Source: Caminibacter mediatlanticus TB-2 (GTDB taxonomy: Bacteria > Campylobacterota > Campylobacteria > Campylobacterales > Nautiliaceae). Taken from it: 64,000 nucleotides of DNA. The notes under the pieces are model-generated. The model had not been told where the DNA came from. It worked only from the letters and a program-made list of their open reading frames with translations, and searched no databases. Below, piece by piece: positions 38,113 to 47,423 of the stretch; the stretch's first letter is position 1, and every line of letters starts with the position of its first letter. Both the position numbers and the translations under genes were made by a program. The DNA lies in contig NZ_CP040463.1 of NCBI RefSeq assembly GCF_005843985.1, positions 980,001 to 1,044,000 on the forward strand, read 5' to 3'.

Positions 38113-38429
38113 TATACTCCCTTTTCATATTTTAATTTTATTTTTCTTGTTAATTCATCAAAAACTTTGTTTGCTTTATTTACATAAATACCTGTAAGTA
38201 TAAAAGCTGCGATTATAATTAATACTCCAATCGGAATACCAATTGTTATAATAGAATCTTTTGAAATAGGTGTTCCTAATAATTTAGGATCAAAAGCAAT
38301 TGTTAAGATGAATGAATAATAAATTAATAATAAAACAAATGTTAAACCCCAAGCAAATTTTTTTCTTGTTGTGACTAATTTTATATAGTCTGGGTCATTT
38401 TTAATTTTTTCTAAAATTTCTTTGTTCAT
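38112..38429 (-). CDS. DUF485 membrane protein
   Basis: A 105-residue inner-membrane protein with two hydrophobic segments (about 29-47 and 62-88). The pattern [18 protein letters not shown] at the N-terminus is the DUF485 signature. These proteins are almost always encoded directly upstream of actP, as here with a one-base overlap, and are thought to support the symporter. Confidence 0.93.
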   Translation of the reverse strand: MNKEILEKIKNDPDYIKLVTTRKKFAWGLTFVLLLIYYSFILTIAFDPKLLGTPISKDSIITIGIPIGVLIIIAAFILTGIYVNKANKVFDELTRKIKLKYEKGV

Positions 38430-38574
38430 TTATACTCCTTTTACATTTTTACACTTTATATTAATGAAGTTGTATAGCGTTAACGTAGCAATATAAAATT
38501 TTTGTAAAATTTTTAAAGAAGAATAATATTGAATGTGAAGATATGTAACAATCTTAATATTTATTGATTAGTCT

Positions 38575-39225
38575 TTATTTTATAATATATCCAACACCTC
38601 TAATATTTTGTATAAAATCTTCCTTTAATAGTTTTTTTAATCGGCTTATTTCAGCTCTAATAATTGAATTATCAACTTTTCCATTCCATATTTCTTCTCT
38701 TAATAAATCAAAAGTAACTGTTTTGTTTTTATTAATTGCTAAAAGTTTTATTATGTTTCTGTGAATTTGAGTTAGGGGTATTGTTTCATCTTTAAAGATT
38801 AATTCATTATCTTCTACACTAAATTTATAATTTTTAGTAATTTTTATAAATTTTTTGTCTTTGTTGTTAATAAAATTTGATAATTTTTCAATCTTAAATA
38901 ATAATTCTTCTAAATAAAAAGGTTTTTTTATATAATCAAAACATCCAAGTTTATATGCTTTTGTAATATGCTCAATACTGTTCATTGCACTAATAAAAAT
39001 TACTGGTGGGAAAATTTTTTTATTTTGTAAAGTTTCTAAAATTGAGAAACCGTCAATATTTGGTAAATGTATATCAAGAATCACTATATCATAACTATTT
39101 TTTGATAAATACTCGTATGCTTCTTTGCCATCAAAAAAAGATTTTACTATGTAACCTTCATTTTCTAAAAATTCAGTTATTATTTCATTTAAAGCAAATT
39201 CATCTTCAATTAAAACTATTTTCAT
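38575..39225 (-). CDS. OmpR-type response regulator
   Basis: Receiver domain with acidic pocket EDE (7-9) and phospho-acceptor D51 (VILDIHLPN), switch Lys in YIKKPFY, and a C-terminal winged helix (about 130-216, ending IRGVGYIIK). 216 residues. Its start overlaps the sensor kinase by 20 bases. Sited between acs and actP, it is likely to control acetate genes, as the CrbSR pair does in other bacteria. Confidence 0.92.
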   Translation of the reverse strand: MKIVLIEDEFALNEIITEFLENEGYIVKSFFDGKEAYEYLSKNSYDIVILDIHLPNIDGFSILETLQNKKIFPPVIFISAMNSIEHITKAYKLGCFDYIKKPFYLEELLFKIEKLSNFINNKDKKFIKITKNYKFSVEDNELIFKDETIPLTQIHRNIIKLLAINKNKTVTFDLLREEIWNGKVDNSIIRAEISRLKKLLKEDFIQNIRGVGYIIK

Positions 39226-40567
39226 CTTTATCCTTAAAGTGGTATTTAAAAATTATATCATTATTAATATTTTCAATTTTAACTTTAATGTTATATTTTT
39301 TACAAATTTCACTAACCAGATATAGTCCAAGACCAAATCCTTGGGAGTTACTATTTTCTTGATAAAATGGCTCAAAAAATTTATTAATATTGTTTACTTC
39401 CGAAGTAGTGTTTTTAAAACTTAATATATGATTTTTAGCTTTTATTATAATTGTTGAATTTGGAATTGAATATTTTATGGCATTTGATAAATTATTATCA
39501 ATAATTCTTATTAATTCTTCTTTATTTATTTTCACTATAAAATTTTCTATTTCTGTTTTAATTTTTAATTTTTTGATTGAAGCAATAACTTCAAAAAATT
39601 GTATTCTCTCTTGTAATATATCTTTTATTTCAATTAGTTGAATTGGATAGTTTTTGTGCTTATATTTCAATATAAAACTCAAATCAGAATAAATATTATT
39701 TATCATTAAAACTGCAGATTCGATTCTTTTAACATTTTTATTATTCTTATCTAAGAAATTTAATGATGATAAAATAATTGCAAGAGGAGTATTTATTTCA
39801 TGTATTGCAGTCTGTATAAAATTTTCTTGTAGTTTTACTAATTTTTTTAGCCTAATCGTTTTTTGATTTACTTTTTTTTCAAGATTTAAATTTATATTTT
39901 TCAATTGTTTATTTTGAGCATTAATTTCTTTTAGCATTTTATTTATATAAAAAGCTATATTTAAAAATTCTTTAACTTTTATATCACTATATTTCATATA
40001 TATATGTTTTCTATATGCTTTTTTAAAAAATTTAACAAATTTGTTTAATTCATCTTTTAAAAATTCATTAATCAAATAAAATCCACTCAGTGCAAAAATA
40101 TATATTATAAATGATAATGTAAGAAAGTTCAAAATATTTTTGATTAGTTTATGAATAAGTAATTCTTTTTTTTGTTTTATTACCTTTTTTATTTTATTAT
40201 AGGAATCTAATAAAACGATTTCAATAGTATCTTTTTTTAAAGAGTATTTAATATATTTTTTCGGTGGATTAGATAGTTTAAAAAGTATTTTATTGTTTTT
40301 TCGAATTTCAATATAAACTAAATCACCATAAAATGTTTGTAATATATTTTTATATTCATATGGATATTGTTGAAAAATTTTATAAATTTTTGTAGCTTCA
40401 CCTTTTAGTTTTAATTTAGTTTTTTTAATTAATTCTTTTTTTATATTTGTAGCTTCATGTTCAAAATCTTTATATTCTTCATATATTGCAAGTGATGTAA
40501 AAATTATTGATAAAATAAAAAGGAGGGAAATCCCGCCTAAATAAATTTTATTTAAGGATAGTTTCAA
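39206..40567 (-). CDS. Membrane sensor histidine kinase
   Basis: 453 residues. Two membrane helices (about 9-29 and 145-168) enclose a sensor segment of about 115 residues outside the cytoplasm. The phospho-acceptor is H256 in AIHEINTPLA, followed by an ATPase domain with N box (IDNNLSNAIKYS) and G box (SQGFGLGLYLVSEICKKY). It is a classic kinase, not the transporter-fused CrbS type. Located 2 bases after acs and coupled to the response regulator. Confidence 0.92.
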   Translation of the reverse strand: MKLSLNKIYLGGISLLFILSIIFTSLAIYEEYKDFEHEATNIKKELIKKTKLKLKGEATKIYKIFQQYPYEYKNILQTFYGDLVYIEIRKNNKILFKLSNPPKKYIKYSLKKDTIEIVLLDSYNKIKKVIKQKKELLIHKLIKNILNFLTLSFIIYIFALSGFYLINEFLKDELNKFVKFFKKAYRKHIYMKYSDIKVKEFLNIAFYINKMLKEINAQNKQLKNINLNLEKKVNQKTIRLKKLVKLQENFIQTAIHEINTPLAIILSSLNFLDKNNKNVKRIESAVLMINNIYSDLSFILKYKHKNYPIQLIEIKDILQERIQFFEVIASIKKLKIKTEIENFIVKINKEELIRIIDNNLSNAIKYSIPNSTIIIKAKNHILSFKNTTSEVNNINKFFEPFYQENSNSQGFGLGLYLVSEICKKYNIKVKIENINNDIIFKYHFKDKDENSFN

Positions 40568-40569
40568 TT

Positions 40570-42516
40570 TTAAATTTTATTAACAACTGCAATTATTGCT
40601 TCAACAACTTTTGGGTCTTCAAGTGTTGATGTGTCTTGCTTGATTTCTTCTCCTTTTGCAATGGCCCTTAGTATTCTTCTCATAATTTTTCCACTTCTTG
40701 TTTTTGGAAGTCCTGGTACAAATGCAATAGTATCAACCTTTGCAATTGCTCCTATTTCTTCTTTTACAATTGCATTAATTTCTTGAATAATTTCTATTTC
40801 CTCAGCAATAGTATCTTCTTCCTTTAAGACAACATATGCAAAAATACTCTCACCCTTAATTTCATCTGGTCTTCCAACTACTGCAACCTCAGCAACTAAT
40901 GGATGTTTCTTAATAGCTGCTTCAATTTCAGCAGTACCAAGTCTATGTCCTGATACATTTATAACATCATCAACTCTTCCAGTAATCCAAATATAACCAT
41001 CTTCATCATAAATAGCACCATCACCAGAGAAATATACTGGTTTTCCATCTTTTTTTGCTGTTGAAAAATAACTTTTAATAAATCTCTCAGGGTCTCCCCA
41101 AATTGTTCTAATCATACTTGGCCAAGGTTTTGTTATACATAAAAGTCCTTTTTCATTTGGAGGCATTTTATTACCTTCTTCATCAATAATTTCAGCAAAT
41201 ATCCCAGGTAGAGGAAATGTCGCACTTCCTGGTTTAATTGGTGTAGCTGCTGGAAGAGGAGATATCATATGTCCTCCTGTTTCTGTTTGCCACCAAGTAT
41301 CAACAATACTGCATCTTCCACCTCCAACTACTTCATAATACCATTTCCAAGCAGTTGGGTCAATTGGTTCACCAACAGTTCCTAAAATTCTAAGAGAACT
41401 TAAATCATACTTTTTAGGTTCATCAGGTCCCATTTTATGAAGTAATCTAATAGCAGTTGGAGCAGTATAGAATTGATTTACTTTATATTCTTCTACCATT
41501 TTCCAAGCTCTACCGCTATCAGGATAAGTTAAAACACCTTCAAACATTAAAGTAGTACCACCAGCTGCAAGTGGTCCATACACAATATATGTATGACCTG
41601 TAATCCATCCAATATCAGCAGTACACCAGAAAGTATCATTATCTTTAATATCAAATACCCACTCCATTGTTAATTGAGCCCATAAAATATATCCTGCTTG
41701 TGAGTGTTGAACTCCTTTTGGCTTTCCTGTACTACCACTTGTATATAGTAAAAATAGTGGGTCTTCACTATCCATAATTTCACATTTACACTTATCATCT
41801 TGATTAATAATTAAATCGTTATAACTTAAATCTCTACCTTCTACCCAATTAATATCTTCATTGTTTCTTTCAACAACAATAACTTTTTCAACTATATCAA
41901 CACCTTCAAGTGCCTTATCAACAACAGGTTTTAACATATAAGGTTTACCTTTTCTAAAAGCACCATCAGCAGTAATTACAATTTTAGCCTCAGCATCTAA
42001 AATTCTATCTTTAAGAGCTTCTGCACTAAATCCACCAAATACTACACTATGAATAGCTCCAATTCTTGCACATGCAAGCATAGCATAAGCTGCTTCTGGA
42101 ATCATAGGCATATAAATAACAACTCTATCACCTTTTTTTACTCCTAAGCTTTTAAGTAAATTTGCAAACCTATTTACATCTCTGTATAATTCAAGATAAG
42201 TAATAATTCTTTTTTCTCCATTGTCACCTTCCCAAATAATTGCAGCTTTATTTTTCTTATCTTCAAGGTGTCTATCAATACAGTTATAAGTAACATTTAG
42301 TTTACCACCAACAAACCATTTATAAAATGGAGCATTACTTGTATCAAGTGTTTGTTTAAAATCTTCAAACCAAGTTATTTTTTCTTTTGCAAGTTTTGAC
42401 CAAGTCCCTTCATAGTCTTTTTCAAATTCTTCTACTAAATCTTTATATTCACACATATTTTTAAATGCAGGATTTTTAAACATCTCTTTTTTTGGATAAT
42501 AAACTTCTTTTAACAT
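40570..42516 (-). CDS. acs: Acetyl-CoA synthetase
   Basis: AMP-forming enzyme activating acetate with ATP and CoA, 648 residues. [16 protein letters not shown] is the AMP-binding motif, [12 protein letters not shown] the adenylation core, and [13 protein letters not shown] carries the acetylatable lysine. The order acs, histidine kinase, response regulator, DUF485, actP on one strand fits one functional block, although a 145-base gap before the DUF485 gene may hold a second promoter. Confidence 0.97.
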   Translation of the reverse strand: MLKEVYYPKKEMFKNPAFKNMCEYKDLVEEFEKDYEGTWSKLAKEKITWFEDFKQTLDTSNAPFYKWFVGGKLNVTYNCIDRHLEDKKNKAAIIWEGDNGEKRIITYLELYRDVNRFANLLKSLGVKKGDRVVIYMPMIPEAAYAMLACARIGAIHSVVFGGFSAEALKDRILDAEAKIVITADGAFRKGKPYMLKPVVDKALEGVDIVEKVIVVERNNEDINWVEGRDLSYNDLIINQDDKCKCEIMDSEDPLFLLYTSGSTGKPKGVQHSQAGYILWAQLTMEWVFDIKDNDTFWCTADIGWITGHTYIVYGPLAAGGTTLMFEGVLTYPDSGRAWKMVEEYKVNQFYTAPTAIRLLHKMGPDEPKKYDLSSLRILGTVGEPIDPTAWKWYYEVVGGGRCSIVDTWWQTETGGHMISPLPAATPIKPGSATFPLPGIFAEIIDEEGNKMPPNEKGLLCITKPWPSMIRTIWGDPERFIKSYFSTAKKDGKPVYFSGDGAIYDEDGYIWITGRVDDVINVSGHRLGTAEIEAAIKKHPLVAEVAVVGRPDEIKGESIFAYVVLKEEDTIAEEIEIIQEINAIVKEEIGAIAKVDTIAFVPGLPKTRSGKIMRRILRAIAKGEEIKQDTSTLEDPKVVEAIIAVVNKI

Positions 42517-42731
42517 ATAAACTCCTTTAGGCTTTTTTTTATAATAATCAAAATAAATAGCATAAATATAGCATTGGAGAAAATATTATTTTTAATTATA
42601 TGAAAGATGTAACAAATAGTAACGTTTTTATAAGATGAAACTATTAAAAAAATAATTTCTTCTAAAATTAATAAATTTAAAGAAAAATTTACATTTTTTA
42701 ATTTACAATAAAAAAAAATTAAAGGTATATT

Positions 42732-43841
42732 ATGATTGGGCTATATGAAAAATCAAAACAACGCTTAAAATCATTATCACCTGATAAAAATATAGAAAAA
42801 ATTTTAGAAGTTGAAGGAATTAGTAGAAGAGATTTTTTAAAATGGGTTAGTGTTACAACTGCAATGCTTGGACTTCCTGGATTTTTTGAACCATTAGTTG
42901 CTCAAAGTATAAATGCTTTAAATAAAATACCTGTTATTTGGATGAATTATCAAGATTGCGCAGGAAATAGTGAATCAATTTTAAGGGCAAGTAAACCTAC
43001 AATTGATGAGATTATTATAAATTTAATTTCTCTTGAATTTCACGAACTTCTTATGGCACCATCAGGTACTCAAGCAGAAAATCAACTTGAAGAGACAATT
43101 CAAAATTATGAAGGTGAATATTTATTATTTGTAGAAGGTTCAATTCCACTTGCAGATAATGGAGTCTATGGAACTATTGGTCCAAGTGGTGAAACATATA
43201 AAGACCATTTATTAAGACTTGCAAGTAAAGCAAAAGCAATTATAGCTGTTGGAAATTGTGCAAGTTTTGGAGGAGTTGTAGCAGCAAACCCAAACCCAAC
43301 GGGAGCAACAGGAGTTATGGGAGTTGATGGAATAAATGTGCCAATCATTAATTTACCTGCATGTCCTGTTAATCCAGAAACAATGATAGGTGTATTAATT
43401 ATGTATGCATTAACTGGAGAATTACCAGAGCTTGATAGCTTAAAAAGACCTTTTTTTGCATATGCATCAAGAATTCATGATAGATGTGAGAGAAGAGTTC
43501 ATTTTGATGCAGGAGAGTTTGTTGAAAGTTTTGGAGATAATGCTTCACAAAGTGGGTATTGTTTATATAAAGTTGGATGTAAAGGACCATTTACATTTAA
43601 TAATTGTCCAACGGTTAAATTTAATGATACAAGTTGGCCAGTAGATGCAGGGCATGGATGTATTGGATGTAGTGAGCCTGGATTTGTTGATAAATTTGGA
43701 AGTTTTGAAAAACCATTTGTTGAAGAGAATATAAATCCAGCAGCTGAGAGCATAAAAGATATTCCTTTTGTAGCAACTACTATACTTGCAGCATTTAGCT
43801 ATGAAAAAATAAAAAATATTATAAGGAAAGAAAATGGCTAA
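42732..43841 (+). CDS. hydA: NiFe hydrogenase small subunit with altered proximal-cluster motif
   Basis: Electron-transfer subunit of a membrane-side uptake hydrogenase, 369 residues. A twin-arginine signal (SRRDFLKW, 31-38, then a hydrophobic stretch) predicts Tat export. The usual C-x2-C pair of the proximal [4Fe-4S] cluster is C76-A-G-N79: the second cysteine is Asn. The later ligands look intact (GNCASFGG, LPACPVNP). The distal and medial cluster sites are also complete: HDRCERR, SGYCLYKVGC, NNCP and HGCIGC. It overlaps the large-subunit gene by 8 bases. Confidence 0.93.
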   Translation: MIGLYEKSKQRLKSLSPDKNIEKILEVEGISRRDFLKWVSVTTAMLGLPGFFEPLVAQSINALNKIPVIWMNYQDCAGNSESILRASKPTIDEIIINLISLEFHELLMAPSGTQAENQLEETIQNYEGEYLLFVEGSIPLADNGVYGTIGPSGETYKDHLLRLASKAKAIIAVGNCASFGGVVAANPNPTGATGVMGVDGINVPIINLPACPVNPETMIGVLIMYALTGELPELDSLKRPFFAYASRIHDRCERRVHFDAGEFVESFGDNASQSGYCLYKVGCKGPFTFNNCPTVKFNDTSWPVDAGHGCIGCSEPGFVDKFGSFEKPFVEENINPAAESIKDIPFVATTILAAFSYEKIKNIIRKENG

Positions 43842-45543
43842 TAAAATAGTAATAGACCCAATTACAAGAATTGAAGGACATTTAAGAATTGAAGTAGTAG
43901 TTGATGATAATAATATAGTAATAGATGCTTACTCATCATCTACAATGTTTAGAGGAATTGAGCCAATTTTAAAAGGGAGAGATCCAAGAGATTGTGGGCT
44001 AATTGCTATGAGGATATGTGGAGTTTGTACTGTAACTCATTATCAACGCTCAATTGAAGCAGTAGAAAATGCATATAATATTGTTGTGCCAAAAAATGCA
44101 AGGCTTGTTAGAAATTTAATTCAATCAACCCTTTTTATGCATGACCATTTAGTCCATTACTATCATCTCCACTCTCTTGATTGGATTGATGTAATTTCAG
44201 CTTTAAATGCAAATGAAAATGATGCTTTAAATGAAGCAACAAAATATGCAAATATTGCTGGGGTTACACCTTATATTACACTTGATGATATAACATCTAT
44301 AAAAGCAAAATTAAAAGCACTAAATGATGCTGGAAAACTTGGAATATTCTCAAAAGGATATTGGGGAAATAGTAGCTATAAATTAACTCCTGCTCAAAAT
44401 TTAATGGCAATTACAAACTATTTTAAAGCATTTGAGATACAAAGGTTTCTTGGAAGTATGATGGCAACTCTTGGTGGAAAAGACCCACACCCTCAAAGTA
44501 TAGTAGTAGGAGGAGTTACATCTATTAAAAATATTTTAGATAATGAAAAGATGACAAATTTTTATAATTTAGCTTTAAATGTAAGAGATTTTATAAAAAG
44601 GGCTTACATTCCAGATATGTATATGTTAGCAGATGTGTATAAAGATGATATGATAAATCAAGTAGGAGGAGGGCTTAAAAACTTCTTAGTTTATGGAGGT
44701 TTTCCACTTGAAGATGGAGATTTAAATAGTGTAGAAATGTTTTTCCCACAAGGAGTAATTTATAATGCTAATTTAGATGATATTAAAGACTTTGATGCTA
44801 ACTTAGTTACAGAAGATGTAACACATGCTTGGTATAGTGGAGGAAATGATAAACCATATGAAGCTGATACTATCCCAAATTATACAGGATTTAAAGAAGT
44901 CGTTGATAATGTTGCATATTTAGATACTGATGGAAAATATAGTTGGATAAAATCGCCTCTATATAATGATGAGAGAATGGAAGTAGGACCTCTTGCAAGA
45001 ATGCTTGTTGGATACAAAAAAAGTAATACAATAAAAACTTATATGCAAAACTTTTTAGATAAGTCTAATACAAATATAAATGATTTTATCTCAGCTGTAG
45101 GTAGGACAATTGCAAGGGCTATTGAGAGTGAAATTATTTCTGATAAGATTTTTGATTTTTTTGATGAATTAAAGCTAAATTTACAAAATGATACTTCAAG
45201 CGTTGCAAGCTATACTGAAATTCCAAACACGCAAGGTTTTTCTACCGAAGAAGCACCAAGAGGAGCACTTGGTCATTGGGTAAGAATTGAAAATTCAAAA
45301 GTAGCAAATTATCAAACGGTAGTCCCATCAACTTGGAATGCAGCACCACGAGATTATAAAGGAAGAAGAGGTGCTTATGAAGAATCATTAATTGGAGTTA
45401 AATTATCAAATATAGATGAACCTCTTGAAATTTTAAGAGTTGTTCATAGTTTTGACCCGTGTATTGCATGTGCAGTTCATGTAATGGATGTTAGAGGAAA
45501 AAAATTATCTCAATTTAATGTTAATTCAATTTGTGGAATATAG
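43834..45543 (+). CDS. hydB: NiFe hydrogenase large subunit
   Basis: Catalytic subunit of 569 residues. Both nickel motifs are intact: RICGVCTVTH (C62, C65) and DPCIACAVH (C543, C546). A 20-residue C-terminal tail follows His549, the usual substrate for a maturation protease, ending SICGI. No protease, b-type cytochrome or hyp genes lie in this window. It would oxidise hydrogen in the periplasm together with the small subunit and pass electrons to a partner, probably the cytochrome encoded next. Confidence 0.95.
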   Translation: MANKIVIDPITRIEGHLRIEVVVDDNNIVIDAYSSSTMFRGIEPILKGRDPRDCGLIAMRICGVCTVTHYQRSIEAVENAYNIVVPKNARLVRNLIQSTLFMHDHLVHYYHLHSLDWIDVISALNANENDALNEATKYANIAGVTPYITLDDITSIKAKLKALNDAGKLGIFSKGYWGNSSYKLTPAQNLMAITNYFKAFEIQRFLGSMMATLGGKDPHPQSIVVGGVTSIKNILDNEKMTNFYNLALNVRDFIKRAYIPDMYMLADVYKDDMINQVGGGLKNFLVYGGFPLEDGDLNSVEMFFPQGVIYNANLDDIKDFDANLVTEDVTHAWYSGGNDKPYEADTIPNYTGFKEVVDNVAYLDTDGKYSWIKSPLYNDERMEVGPLARMLVGYKKSNTIKTYMQNFLDKSNTNINDFISAVGRTIARAIESEIISDKIFDFFDELKLNLQNDTSSVASYTEIPNTQGFSTEEAPRGALGHWVRIENSKVANYQTVVPSTWNAAPRDYKGRRGAYEESLIGVKLSNIDEPLEILRVVHSFDPCIACAVHVMDVRGKKLSQFNVNSICGI

Positions 45544-45551
45544 GAGTAATT

Positions 45552-46643
45552 ATGAAACAAAAAATTTTAAATGTTTTTTTTCTTTCCATTATTTTTATTG
45601 GTTGTGGAGGTGGAGGTAATAATGATTCAAATTCACAAACAACAATTTCATCACAAGCAAAACCAGAAACTACTTTACAACAAGCTTCAGACTCAAATAT
45701 ACCTATAAAACTATTAACTTACCCATTTAATGATGATTGTACTCAAGAGCAAGTCTTTACTTTACTTGGCTCAAAAAGAACAGTAAAAGCTATGGTATTT
45801 GATGTAAATTCATTTACTGAACTAAATAGTACTTCTGTTAGTTTAGAAAAAGAAAATTTTTCAAAAAACTTAATATATAATACTCAAACAAAAAAATATG
45901 AACTAAATTGTATTGATTTAGTTTATACAAATAGAGCAGATATTTATCCAAGATATAATGTTGTTTTAAATGAGGGAAATATTACGATTAAAAAAACTAT
46001 TTCATTATTCGATAATAAAGCTACAAATAATTGTATGGCATGTCATGCTTCAAACTCTGGATTTAATTTAGCTTTACCTTCTACTCCTGCAAATTTAAAT
46101 GATGCGGAAATGGATTTTAAAACAAATATTTTAAGACTTCACGATGAAAGACATCCAACGGCAGTAAAAGATAATCTTTTAGCACTTCAAAAAAAAGGAA
46201 AAAATTATAATGAAGCAGGCTTAGAAGCAACTTCAAAAACAATGATTGTTTCTTGTGTTGATTGTCATGGAAGCAATGCAATCTCAAATAGTGGTTTAAA
46301 AAATGTACCATCTTTAACAAAAGCACTTCATAGTGTTCATACTAATGTTAATGATGTAAAACAATTTGGAATTAAATGTTTAACTTGCCATGGAGGAGAT
46401 ACCATTCCTAAAATGTTTAATGGTAAAGTTATGCATCCACTTGATGCAAGTTGGAAAGATGAAGATGGTCATGGAGAATTTGTTGAAAATAATGGTCCGG
46501 TTAGTTGTACTCTTTGCCATGGTGTTGATTTAAAAGGAAGCAATTTATCAAATGGAGTTAGTTGTTATAAATGCCATGGTAATGAGTGGGGTAGTTTTAG
46601 TATTACCCCTACTAACATTACCTGGGTAAAAGAGGATGATTGA
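45552..46643 (+). CDS. Pentaheme c-type cytochrome lipoprotein
   Basis: 363 residues. The lipobox IFIGC18 predicts a lipid anchor. Five CxxCH heme sites are visible: CMACH (161), CVDCH (235), CLTCH (276), CTLCH (319) and CYKCH (338). Between signal and first heme lies about 140 residues of unique sequence. I chose ATG 45552 with ggagt ahead; an earlier TTG at 45531 overlaps the hydrogenase gene and would spoil the signal. The immediate position after hydB suggests it replaces the b-type cytochrome usually encoded there as electron acceptor. Confidence 0.88.
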   Translation: MKQKILNVFFLSIIFIGCGGGGNNDSNSQTTISSQAKPETTLQQASDSNIPIKLLTYPFNDDCTQEQVFTLLGSKRTVKAMVFDVNSFTELNSTSVSLEKENFSKNLIYNTQTKKYELNCIDLVYTNRADIYPRYNVVLNEGNITIKKTISLFDNKATNNCMACHASNSGFNLALPSTPANLNDAEMDFKTNILRLHDERHPTAVKDNLLALQKKGKNYNEAGLEATSKTMIVSCVDCHGSNAISNSGLKNVPSLTKALHSVHTNVNDVKQFGIKCLTCHGGDTIPKMFNGKVMHPLDASWKDEDGHGEFVENNGPVSCTLCHGVDLKGSNLSNGVSCYKCHGNEWGSFSITPTNITWVKEDD

Positions 46644-47162
46644 TTATTTATAATTTTCTATTGACTTTTTAATAAGTTCAATTGCTTTTTCTTTTCCTTC
46701 AAATCCTGTAACTTTAACCCATTTATTTGGTTCTAAATCTTTATATGTTTCAAAAAAATGTTTAATTTGTTGTACTGTAATTTCAGGTAAATCTTCAATT
46801 TTTTCTATTTTAGCCATTTTTGGGTCAAGTTTCGTTACTGGTACTGCTAAAATTTTTTCATCTTTTCCACTTTCATCTTCCATAATTAATACACCAATTA
46901 CTCTTGATTTGATAACACATCCAGGTACAACACTCTCGCTACTTAATACTAATACATCAATTGGGTCTCCATCATCTGCTAATGTATTCGGTACAAATCC
47001 ATAGTTTGCAGGATAAAATTGACTACCATAAAGAATTCTATCTAAAAATATTGCTCCACTTTCTTTATCAAGTTCATATTTTATATTACTGCCTTGTGGA
47101 ATTTCAATAACTACATTGATAGCTTCTTGTGGATTTCCTGGTTTGATTTTTGAAATGTCCAT
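46644..47162 (-). CDS. ppa: Inorganic pyrophosphatase
   Basis: Soluble family I enzyme, 172 residues, hydrolysing pyrophosphate. [21 protein letters not shown] holds the catalytic acids (DDGDPIDV), and [11 protein letters not shown] closes the fold. It abuts the convergent cytochrome gene with no gap. Confidence 0.96.
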   Translation of the reverse strand: MDISKIKPGNPQEAINVVIEIPQGSNIKYELDKESGAIFLDRILYGSQFYPANYGFVPNTLADDGDPIDVLVLSSESVVPGCVIKSRVIGVLIMEDESGKDEKILAVPVTKLDPKMAKIEKIEDLPEITVQQIKHFFETYKDLEPNKWVKVTGFEGKEKAIELIKKSIENYK

Positions 47163-47255
47163 AATTTTCTCCTTTTTTTGAAATTATATCAACTAAATTT
47201 GTAGTTTTTGAAACTTTTGAGTAAAATTTTATTATAACTTTAAAAAAGGATTCAG

Positions 47256-47423
47256 ATGAAAAAATTTAAAGATGTTATTCCATCTGATTATGCCGCAAGG
47301 CTTTTATTATTATATGGTTACAAAGTTTTAGATGTTTTACAAAAAGATATTGAAAACAAAGACCTCAAAAAGAAAAAAACTGCCGCTGTTATAGCAGCAA
47401 TACTTCATATGAAAGGGATGTAA
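47256..47423 (+). CDS. Small protein (55 residues) upstream of pycB
   Basis: A short gene with a good ribosome-binding site (aaagga, 47245-47250) ending in TAATG overlap with pycB, which argues for real translation. It begins MKKFKDVIPSDYAARLLLLY, has a predicted second helix (KVLDVLQKDIEN) and a helical, lysine-rich end (KKKKTAAVIAAILHMKGM). No signal or membrane helix is clear. Function unknown; translational coupling suggests a link to the carboxylase, perhaps assembly. Confidence 0.7.
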   Translation: MKKFKDVIPSDYAARLLLLYGYKVLDVLQKDIENKDLKKKKTAAVIAAILHMKGM

